A DNA stretch of 21,405 nucleotides, from positions 3,147,416 through 3,168,820 of the forward strand of contig FN649736.1 in the NCBI GenBank assembly GCA_000310025.1. Direction: 5' to 3'. The position numbers were made by a program, and so were the translations under genes. Positions within the stretch are counted from its first letter, which is position 1. Every line of letters begins with the position of its first letter. This stretch comes from Ectocarpus siliculosus (taxonomy: Eukaryota; Sar; Phaeophyceae; Ectocarpales; Ectocarpaceae). The notes under the pieces were generated by a model that saw only the letters and a program-made list of their open reading frames with translations, was not told where the DNA came from and searched no databases. Below are positions 1-8,014 of this stretch, piece by piece.

Positions 1-398
1 GTGTGACTCTCTACGTACTCGAATTGCTTGCTTGATTTCTTCGTCCCACCACTTCACTGCTCTCTTACAAACTATCAACTTTCTACCTAGAACTCTACTT
101 GCTGTTGTGTTTACCAGCTCTTCCCACCCTTCTATGATTCTAGACCCGGCCTGGTCCCGGCCTTCGGCATCCTTCGGTGTACCCATTGCCTCTATCAACT
201 CCGAGAGTTTCTTGTCGTTTATAGCCATCTCTTCTTGGAACTCTACCCTCGTTTCTTCTACTTCTAGCTTATCTATTCTCCATCTGTACATTTTCCTGCG
301 TCGCCTACTCTGTATGACTCTCGTCTGTTGTAGGGCTGTCCACACCAACGCGTGGTCTGTAGTGCCTACATCCGTTGTGCATACTCGTACTTCAGTGT
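1..398 (-). mobile_element. LINE (non-LTR retrotransposon) ORF2 fragment, end of endonuclease and linker before RT
   Basis: Read on the minus strand, one frame stays open from about position 398 to the window edge, roughly 131 codons. It begins with VRVCTTDVGTTDHALVWTAL, which resembles the last strand and the SDH-type histidine motif of the APE-like endonuclease of LINE ORF2 proteins. A basic, Glu/Lys-rich coiled stretch follows, then KWWDEEIKQAIRVRRE, matching the WW..EI..A...R segment that precedes the reverse transcriptase in many non-LTR elements. The reverse transcriptase itself would lie to the left, outside the window. The open frame suggests a young or recently active copy. The element starts abruptly inside the endonuclease, as expected for a 5'-truncated insertion, and abuts the duplicated LPMO intron near 398-408. 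Family (Jockey, CR1, RTE or other) cannot be decided from this piece. Confidence 0.75.
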
Positions 399-970
399 GT
401 GTGTGGGGGGGGGATTGGTGGTCTGACAGCTCTGCCTGCGAGCGGAAGCATCCGGACTAGACCAAACGGAACGGCGACGGAAGAAACGCACACCACCATC
501 TCGTCGGAAGACAAGAGAGACACAACGTAGCGACAGCACGAGTCCTCCTACGTTCAATTTTCCGAGTGCGGCCAAAACAACAACCGTTCCCTAGCGTGAA
601 CGCTTCGTTTATTGCAAATAAATCCGTAAGATCATACACACACCAAGAAGAACGTGAGGAAGGAAGTTTTTGGCAGATCGTCGGGCTTGCATCCGGAATG
701 TAAATAATGACATGAAATACTGCATCCCAGCTCCTAGTGTGACGTTGGGCGCGTGCGGACAGTTTCGTGCAGGAGGCTTGCTCAATTGCTCACCGTTGGC
801 GGCTCGCGCCCATGTTTCCGCGCCAGAGGGTACCGCGCAAAACGGCATACATTGACAACACCAGCGTGGTCAATATTGGGGCTCGGGAATCCTAATCTTC
901 CCTCTACACACGATAGGCGTTAGGTGTGGGGGCAGGCTAAGGTTTGCTGTTGATTGCGATTCCTTCTTAC

Positions 971-3615
971 CCAGTGGTAGGCGTTCATGACGACGTTAAA
1001 CTCGAGATCCTGCCCGCTCTGGAACGTGGTCAGGGGTTCCCAGTTGCTGCTGGCGGTGCTGTACGTGTTGCTGCCCGAAGGTTTGTTCTGCCGACAAACA
1101 GGTGCAGAGTCAGTCTTTAATACTCTCTCGCTCTGTCTGTTGTCTCTCTTTGCTTCCATGCATGTGGAAGTGGAGAGCTAAATGTATGTGCACCATCACT
1201 ACTGTCACCAACAAGTGAGCACGCTGTCCCACAAAGTCGTTACACGCCTGCGCCGTCGACGACATTTCAAGCAACAGCCTAAGTAGCCCGTCACACGGTG
1301 CAAAAGTGTGTATAGCTGCGATGATGTTGCATGAGCCGGGCCGGGGGGGGGCGAGGGCGTAGGTGTAGGTTGTTATACGATCCCCTCTTCCCCGCCTCGT
1401 CCATGATACCACACAACACCCTTGCTTTCTGCATGCGATACAACCTGCTCAAACAAGCTGGCTTGTACATGCGAGACGGGCGGGGTCTTTCACGCAACCA
1501 CTCAAAGGTAGAGGTCGTCACGTGGGGCCCTGGTTCAGTCGATGGGTCACGGGGGGCGCGAGAATATTAATATCTACCGCCCAGCTTCGCGAAAAGATCA
1601 CAATGAGCACACGACAACCCCCTGTTCCTACTGCCAGAAAACAACCCAGAAAAACAAGCAGTGCCTGGTACAGGTACGAACAGCTGCTCGGCGGTAGAAA
1701 GGGTCACGAGAAAAAGACGGGTATTGCGGTGGATGTGCCCACGCGTTTTTTCATTCACCACATGCATACCTGCTCGGGATCGCCGCACACGCCGTGGCGG
1801 ACTGCGACCTCGTTGGGCTCGAGGTAGTTACCGTTCGGGGCCCGCGGGACGAAGGACAGCGGGAAGTCGATCCCCCCCCCGTGTTTTGCGAGCACGTCCG
1901 GGTCCATGAGCTCATTCCCCCGCGCTTTTGTCCCGTTGGATCCATGGGCGTTGTAGCACTGAGGGCATCCGTCGAAGTTCGGATCGTCCCTGCGGTGGAG
2001 CAAAAGAACGTCACGGCCACGCGAGCGTTTGGGGGTTGCGGGGGAGTGAGCGCTGAGTGTGGCAAGTTCGGGCTCCTCACATCTACGAACCACACCGCTT
2101 CGCTTTGTCGTCCCGCCGCTTCGCCCCGTGGTTGAAAGGAACAGACCAGCACCATTCAACGCGCGCCGTTTGGTGGGTGCAGGCCAACGCCTGGACCTAA
2201 TGGAAAGGTCATCTGGCGAGCCCTCGCGACCCCCGTCATGATTGCTAAGGAAGCCGAATTCGTTTATTTTTGTTTTCACTTCAAATCAGCGCCCACAGCA
2301 CTGTAGTGCCGTTTACTCCAATCCGTGGTCACACAGAAGAGCCCCTCTCTATCCTCCCCTTCTGCGGTACTTTGCCTTCGAGTTTTAATGAGAGAAGGGT
2401 AGAGTACTCTCTTCCCTCTGTGTACAATACACACCAACTACTGTAGCGCTATCCACTACCAGGCCAGGAGCGGAAGCGAGAGAACAACTCACCTTGCAAG
2501 AAAAGCTCGTTTGCGCCGGGATTCGGACCCCTGACCTGACCTCTAGCAGGTTTCGAGGATACACCGGGGCGCCCGAACTACTACCCGACGTTTATTAATG
2601 CAAATTTGTAGCCGATGTTCTGCATTTACTGCGGTAAACTATTACATGGGTCCTGGGAAACTCGCACAAGTTACATACACAGTTCGCTCAAAGCTAGGGT
2701 TTTCGGCCAATGGCCAAAGATGATTTCGTGTTTCTGCTCTTCCAAGAAATCCATTGCAAAAGAATGGCAGAGATGAAACCGTTCTTTGCCGTCCCTTCGT
2801 CTACCTGCTCTTCCGCGTTGTCACTTCGAGAAATCACGCGTCAGTGAGTTCGACTTCGTGGGGGAACTCACTGTTCGTTCACTCGAACCAAGTAAGGTTT
2901 AGACTTGTATCTACTTCCTCAGACATAGGTATTCGCATAGCAATCGACCGCCTAACAAGCAGGGGACAAAAACAAACCACAGCTTGTGGTAAGGAGATCG
3001 TTTTGATTTACTGTATTCAATCGCGCGGTTGCTACAGCAAGATCTGTTGGAGAACTGTCTCGGTTGGGTTGTCGTTCACGGGAAAGTCTTTTCAAAACCC
3101 GAGCGGCCTGTTTTCTCGACGTTCACTTTTCTTTGTACCATCCATGAACACGGTTAGTTACAGTTATGAGGAGACGGTCGGGAGAAAGTTGGGCGCCGTC
3201 CACGCTATCTCCGCCAGGGCCCAGAAGTGAAAGTACACCACACACGTGATGGTTGGTATTCCCTGTACACAGACTGCAGACCAGATAAACACACGCATTG
3301 CAATATTCGAACACGCATGAACAGCCGTCCGTTCAACGCCGGATCGTCGAGTCCCTCCTTCCCGATCTGTTTTGGGAGATTTCATGTCTCCTGTGGCTTC
3401 TGGGTAGCAGTGGCAGCTACTCAGTCAACTAACCTTTCAATAGCCACATAGCCTCTCATATCGATCGCGACTCCTCCACAAGGCTCTTGAACTTACATAT
3501 CGAGGAAGGACTCGCTGTTCGCGAAGGATCGCGACATGGGGTATAGCTGGTAGATGTGGCCCTGGGCCTTGCGCAGAGCCGCCGCCAGGAGAACAGTGCA
3601 GAAGCGAGTCATCAT
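971..3615 (-). CDS. Partial second copy of the AA15-like LPMO gene, exons 1-3 only
   Basis: Three exons are visible on the minus strand: exon 1 at 3497-3615, exon 2 at 1770-1989 and exon 3 at 971-1087. All have GT-AG junctions and the same phases (2, 0, 0) as the complete copy at 8015-15356. Exon 1 encodes a signal peptide ending in KAQG, followed by HIYQLYPMSRSF, so the mature protein would start with the copper-binding histidine. Exon 2 carries CPQCYNAHG and the VRHGVCGDPEQ motif. Exon 3 ends NAYHW; the histidine before W aligns with the second copper ligand of the complete copy. Against that copy, 9 of 73 residues differ in exon 2 and 9 of 39 in exon 3, with no stop or frameshift. Two in-frame ATGs open exon 1 (3615 and 3612); the second matches the start of the other copy. 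Exons 4-10 are not in the window. They may lie left of the LINE fragment or be lost, so functionality is undecided. Confidence 0.85.
2265..2605 (-). mobile_element. tRNA-derived SINE-like insertion in intron 1 of the left LPMO copy
   Basis: This stretch is missing from the otherwise homologous intron of the right copy (gap near 14190-14230). On the minus strand it holds a good RNA polymerase III B-box, GGTCCGAATCC, at 2519-2529, within a T-arm-like GGGG...CCC context. Upstream is an arm ACCTG/CAGGT with an 8-base loop, and partly matching acceptor halves (GGCGCC...GGCGC). The loop is one base too long and the acceptor stem is incomplete, so it is not a working tRNA gene. A tRNA-like head with an unrelated tail of 200-250 bases fits a SINE. 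Target-site duplications were not clear to me. Confidence 0.45.
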
Positions 3616-3755
3616 CTGAAGGTGGTCGTCGGAGCGGCTAGCTGCACGCGCGTATGCGACAGCAGTATTTCGACGGTGACGTTCGTCAAGGATGCGGCGC
3701 TTGTCCTTTTGATAGCAGCGCAGGAAGCGTGGCGAACTCGTGGCGGAACTACTGA

Positions 3756-4572
3756 GAATACCCGTTCTCTCTACAGAGAATCAGAGTCCCTGAAATGGTG
3801 TTTCAACCGTCACCAGCGGAGATATTTGCCTCTCTTGATGTGCGGCGAGGACGCGCCAAGCGTAGCCAAGTCTCGGCTTAGCTAGTTCAAGTTCTGGAAA
3901 GGTGGAAGTGAGAGAGGGGGCGCCTTCGTGGACAATCTCCCCATCTCCGAGATTCACATGAATGGTCAAGGTATTCTATGGATCTTCCGGCTGCAATCTT
4001 TGGACGGTAGAACATTGTCCATGTACATACCGTCCGTTGTAGTCCGCAAAAAAGCTCAAAAGAACATTGGTCATGTACCTACATCATTAGTGCGGGACAT
4101 TTTTCATGTATGTACACGAACAACAGACCATTGTGAATGCACAAATATTAGTGCCCGAAAACAACAGACGGGGTGTGTGTCCCAAACTACGCATACAGCC
4201 TGAACCGCTTTGATCTGGACAACATGTAATCATCAGTTACAATTTCCAGCACACAGGAAACAGCAGTGACATCATATACAAATACAAGGGGGATAACGCC
4301 GGCGACCGGGGGGGGCGGGCCAATCGTTCCCCTATTACCCTGACTACAGTGCCGGCCCGGTCGTGAGAGAGACCTGCGTAAGAAATCGAGACTCAGGATT
4401 TTGAAAATTCGTGGAAAAGCGCCGTAGAATTGAGCTCATTCGACGGAGAGTAGAAGAAATGGAATAATAAGAAAGGCACAAATTCGACTTCATACCACTA
4501 CACCAGACACAAGAAAAAGAGGATTCAAGGTTGGCTGCAGGAAATAAGAGACTGCCTCCGCTCGAATACGAC
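3756..4572. other. Intergenic stretch upstream of the left LPMO copy, no gene recognised
   Basis: To the right of the duplication breakpoint I see no exon with domain-like sequence. A 62-codon minus-strand frame at 3781-3969 has no recognisable motif. Around 4008-4165 there are loosely repeated phrases such as GAACATTG(T/G)TCATGTAC, suggesting decayed repeat DNA. Confidence 0.4.
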
Positions 4573-4848
4573 GGGGGGGGGGGGGGTGGTACTCATAGCC
4601 GTGCATGCCGTAGTCGTCATAGACCATTGACCTCGCATCCCTACAAAGCCGGGACGGAGAACGCCGGGTTCTCACCCGACAAGGCTCTCACGTCACCAAG
4701 CGCGAAGCGCCGTGAGGTATTCGACGAGTCAGATGAAGGGTGCGCTGCATCCTGCTAAGGATGTTCGACATCTTGTGCGTACTTCCTCGCGTACGGATGA
4801 CAGCTGCGTATGACTTAATTTGTTTTCTGGTGCTTTCACTTACAGGGC
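4573..4848 (+). repeat. Dispersed G-tract-headed repeat, copy 1
   Basis: The unit begins with 14 consecutive G (4573-4586) and ends near TGCTTTCACTTACAGGG. It matches 16261-16533 in inverted orientation over about 270 bases with only scattered substitutions. A frame of about 60 codons read from the G-tract (through THSRACRSR, SHPYKAGTE, SPSAKRREVF to GCAASC and a TAA stop near 4756-4758) is open in both copies without an indel, but matches no family I know. It may be a non-autonomous mobile element, a conserved RNA or a short coding repeat. Confidence 0.7.
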
Positions 4849-5822
4849 GGGGGGGGTATTCTTTCCTCGCAAATAGGGTGGGTCCACCGGCGGAAATAAT
4901 GGCGTTCATGAAGAAATCAAACGTCATATTTGCATGGTGGAAAACTAATATATGGCGAAAATTAGAAATTGTGCAAATATCCTCGGGAAAATACGAAATG
5001 ACATTGTAATTTTTTGGAGGTAGACATGCATGCGATCATGGTTGACCATGGTTGACCATGGTTATTTGGCGCCGTCGGATGTCCTTAGACGTGACGTCAT
5101 GCTATATGAGGGCTTTATGCCGAGGCATGTGCCCTTCTGTTCAGTGTGCGTGCAGACGATCTGGTGATCGTGTGTGCTTGGGATCTTGTGGGTTGGCTTG
5201 GAAAGCGTTAACCAAGAGAAAGAGAACAACGGAAAGCAGCAACATTCGGCACATGTATTCGGACAAGGGAGTTCCACACAGCACAAAGATAATAAATTCT
5301 AAAGGAAGGGGTCAAATCTCATTACAACCTAAGAAGTTCAGCTCACTATGGTGGCGGTAATCAGATTTGAGTCTCGGCTGAAATAGGTGTTTCTTACGAG
5401 CGGGCCGGCACTGTATAGCATTAAAATTATGAAGCAGCACACACCAACGGAGGAAATACGTTTCGACCAATGCGACCCCTGGGGGACTGTACCAACCATC
5501 ACACGGCAGATCGAACCTCAGCGCAGCCGGAACTACTTGGTCCACCGCTGGTGTTAGTACCTACCACACGGACGGCTCATCAAGCAACAGACGCCCCCGA
5601 GGGGGTGGGGTGGGAGAAAAGGAACGTCCTCCTATACCCCATTCATCCATGCAAACAACCCGCAGCTGATTCCACTATTTACGACGGATGCACGAATTCT
5701 ACATACCGAGACTTCAGCAAGACGTGCTACCAATATAGACTTCGTTGGTGTGCCCCACACAAGAAGACCGGTGCTGCACACGCGCTACAATATCGAGTTT
5801 AGCGACCAGCGATTGTTGTTAC
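4849..5822. other. Intergenic stretch, no gene recognised; short tandem GGTTGACCAT repeat
   Basis: At 5041-5062 the 10-base unit GTTGACCATG is repeated twice and continues into a third partial copy, giving overlapping palindromic ACCATGGT cores. Two longer open frames, 5052-5360 and 5470-5802 on the plus strand, show no domain motif, signal peptide or splice-supported continuation, so they are not called as genes. Confidence 0.4.
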
Positions 5823-5865
5823 GATGCACGATAACCACTAATAATTCACTAGGCAGCGCTGGAAC

Positions 5866-5902
5866 TGCACGATGACCATGGTGGCGTAGTGGTCATCGTG
5901 CA
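5866..5902. repeat. Perfect 13-base inverted repeat (hairpin) with 11-base loop
   Basis: TGCACGATGACCA at 5866-5878 is the exact reverse complement of TGGTCATCGTGCA at 5890-5902. The right arm is part of a tRNA-like A-box region (5882-5892). The hairpin appears to be two oppositely oriented starts of the same element meeting head to head. Confidence 0.8.
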
Positions 5903-5935
5903 CCTTAACAAAGGTTAAGGTTTATGCCCGAGTCC
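5882..5935 (+). mobile_element. tRNA-like (SINE-head) fragment, plus strand
   Basis: An A-box-like TGGCGTAGTGG lies at 5882-5892 and a weaker B-box-like TGCCCGAGTCC at 5925-5935, spaced 32 bases apart. Between them is a 7-base stem CCTTAAC/GTTAAGG. The stretch TAGTGGTCATCGTGCACCTT closely matches the minus-strand element at 6095-6149, so the two are relatives. No full cloverleaf can be drawn, so this is called a tRNA-derived repeat and not a tRNA gene. Confidence 0.4.
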
Positions 5936-6094
5936 GTCAAGCTTTCTTTCAAACCACAAACAAACACGTCCGCCCCAGAGTTGCCACCCCTGTGGTCTCG
6001 GTCATATCTTTCGAACCCTCGTCTGACTTATCCTCATATGTCTGGCTCAAAAATTACCCTCGAAGGATTTCTCGAAGGATAAAATGCTATGGGG

Positions 6095-6149
6095 AGATTT
6101 GAACCCCGGACGAAAGCTTTTGTGAAGATGCACGACGACCACTAGACCA
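6095..6149 (-). mobile_element. tRNA-Glu-like (SINE-head) fragment, minus strand
   Basis: On the minus strand there is an A-box TGGTCTAGTGG (6139-6149) and a B-box GGTTCAAATCT (6095-6105), 33 bases apart. The T-arm is nearly complete (GGGG TTCAAAT CTCCCC), and the anticodon-loop region contains CTTCAC, reminiscent of tRNA-Glu(UUC). No 5' acceptor strand complementary to CCATAGC is present, so a functional tRNA is unlikely. It converges on the related plus-strand fragment at 5882-5935. Confidence 0.45.
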
Positions 6150-6168
6150 CTAGTCAGCGCTGACTAGT
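6149..6168. repeat. Perfect 20-base palindrome
   Basis: ACTAGTCAGCGCTGACTAGT equals its own reverse complement. It sits exactly at the head of the tRNA-like element at 6095-6149. A degenerate relative, CACTAGGCAGCGCTGGAAC, lies near 5848-5866 next to the other tRNA-like head, so the sequence appears to belong to the element family. Confidence 0.75.
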
Positions 6169-6189
6169 AGGCTAGTCGACATCACGCCT

Positions 6190-8014
6190 CTAACATTTTT
6201 GACAGAAAAATGTCGTGAAAAATTCGTCAGGGTATCATTTTCTTCTTGAATGTGACCCCATGCGGCTGGCTGGCGAGTCGGTTGTTCACTTCCTCACAAC
6301 CTTATTCTACGTCCTTTCACGGGTGGTCTGTGCTACTACGTCATCAAAATCTTTGGCAGGTGAATTCGTTATAGCAAATCTGTCTGGCGGTCTCCCGAGA
6401 TTCGATGCCTGGCGGGTGACGAGATATTGGGTCCGGGTATTGCTGCCTCTCGAATCAGAATCAGGTACACGCTTCCTGGGTAGGCCATTGTGAACAAAGA
6501 TATAGTTGACATGAATAGCCTTTTATATCCTTGTTCCTCGGCGTATAGTTGACATCCGCACCTTTTGGTTCACTTCACAACATGGCTTGGGCAACAAAGT
6601 ACTTCGCCATTTTCTTGAGATGACGTCGGGCTATGCGGCAAAGTTGTCTCTGTTCCCAATTATTCCTGAGCATGAAGACGAGTTGTTTCCACAATACGGC
6701 TGCTCTGGGTTCGACGCTAGCTCGCATCGACCGTGTTACAACGGAAAGATGGATACACCCTGTGTTTGCGGGTAATAATCCCATTCACAGCCCTTAATCT
6801 TGTTTGCTGTGAATGTTGGGCGTATCAGCCGGGTTCACAGACGGGGAACGCCTCACGCGGGGAACGCCGCACAGGCGTGGTTCTCCATCTTTCTTCTGCA
6901 GTGCTTGCGTTCACGTTGGTCACGAAAATGAATCATGCACTGTTCTTTTCCCTCACTGACGAGCCGGGCACTCGCACAAAGTATGATCTATGCTCATGAA
7001 TGATCAAATAGCGTTTCCTTGATCCGTGTGTGACTGTGACGAGATTCACAGTCACGCGTACCCAGCGTCGTCCGAAGAGAGTTTCGAGGCTACCAGCTGA
7101 AAATACCAGGAGGATTGCTGTGTGTGTTTCATTCCATCTTTCCCTCTCGACATCGCTATGACTGGGCCGCTTGGTAATGCTTTTTCTTGTACGCACCAGC
7201 CGGTTCGCGCGGACAGGAGAACACAAGACAACCACCGAAAGAAACATGAAAGCAATCAAGTTTTCACAGCAGACCTAATTATTGCGAACTCCAATCCCCT
7301 CTCTATCTCCCTATCCTCGACTGTGTGTACCTCTCTCTCATTCGCTCTCGCTCTCTCTCGGTTTTCCCTTCCCACTCCGCTGTTTGTTTCCTGTCTCTGT
7401 GTCATTGTTACATTCGTACGGTTCGATTGCACGTCGGAGACGATTCACAAGGTCAAAGCATGATGATCAACCCATCTTTACACGCACGCGTTTTCTTCGA
7501 TGTGTTCAGCACAACCCGCGAAACACCCGAACACGCCTTACTACAATATGTGAGAGAACGTGGTCTATCACGTGTACAATGCCTGAAATCAGTCGCCATG
7601 AAATGGTCTGATTCTTACGCATTCTTCTTTCAACCACAAGACCACGGGTGCGTGTGTGTGCCAGTCAAGATCATCGGCGAGGTCGTTGTTCTCGAATGAC
7701 ACAAGTAGCGATTGAGGCAAGAACATTTTCAGATATGCGTTCATGAATCTCCCACTCGCCTACCAACCCCCCCGCTCCCCCACTTCATATGTGCGTGGAT
7801 AGTGCCCCAACGGCCATCCTTCCGAACAGCAAGCGTGAGGCAGCATCGGCCAAGAGTGAACCGCTAAAGGATGACTGGATGTCCGGGGGGGGGAGAGAAC
7901 CGTGAGTGGCCGTTCAGTACGAGAGAATGCTACACATTCTGTCCGTAGGTAGCCATCGTTGACGTCCGAATGGTGGGGGGCGTTTGATGGCGACGGCGGG
8001 GTCCGCGCTTAAGC
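6190..8014. other. Region downstream of the complete LPMO gene, no gene recognised; two perfect hairpins
   Basis: CATTCACAGC (6782-6791) pairs with GCTGTGAATG (6806-6815) around a 14-base spacer. GTGACTGTGA (7030-7039) pairs with TCACAGTCAC (7046-7055) around a 6-base loop. The 12-base phrase TATAGTTGACAT occurs twice, near 6501 and 6545. The pyrimidine-rich stretch at about 7300-7400 creates overlapping Ser/Leu-rich open frames that look non-coding. The LPMO 3' UTR should lie just left of 8015, but I see no clear polyadenylation signal. Confidence 0.4.

Larger units (their letters stand above)
400..3755 (-). repeat. Left copy of a tandem duplication carrying the LPMO 5' half
   Basis: This block matches 12352-15505 in the same orientation, through exons and introns alike. 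Examples are the intron stretches near 1020-1100 and 12900-13020, 1330-1680 and 13260-13620, and 3120-3460 and 14820-15180. The left limit is a G-run at about 402-413 next to the LINE fragment. The right limit is about 140 bases upstream of the start codon, near 3755. The main length difference is an extra segment of about 340 bases at 2265-2605, absent from the right copy. Confidence 0.85.

Noticed and set aside
2490-2580. Functional tRNA gene
   Set aside because: The B-box is good, but the anticodon loop has eight bases and the acceptor stem is incomplete; a SINE head fits better.
3781-3969. Short minus-strand frame upstream of the left LPMO copy
   Set aside because: No motif, no splice-supported partner exon and no paralogue at the right copy.
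7282-7699. Overlapping Ser/Leu-rich plus-strand frames
   Set aside because: They come from a CT-rich low-complexity stretch and are open in several frames at once, as expected of non-coding DNA.
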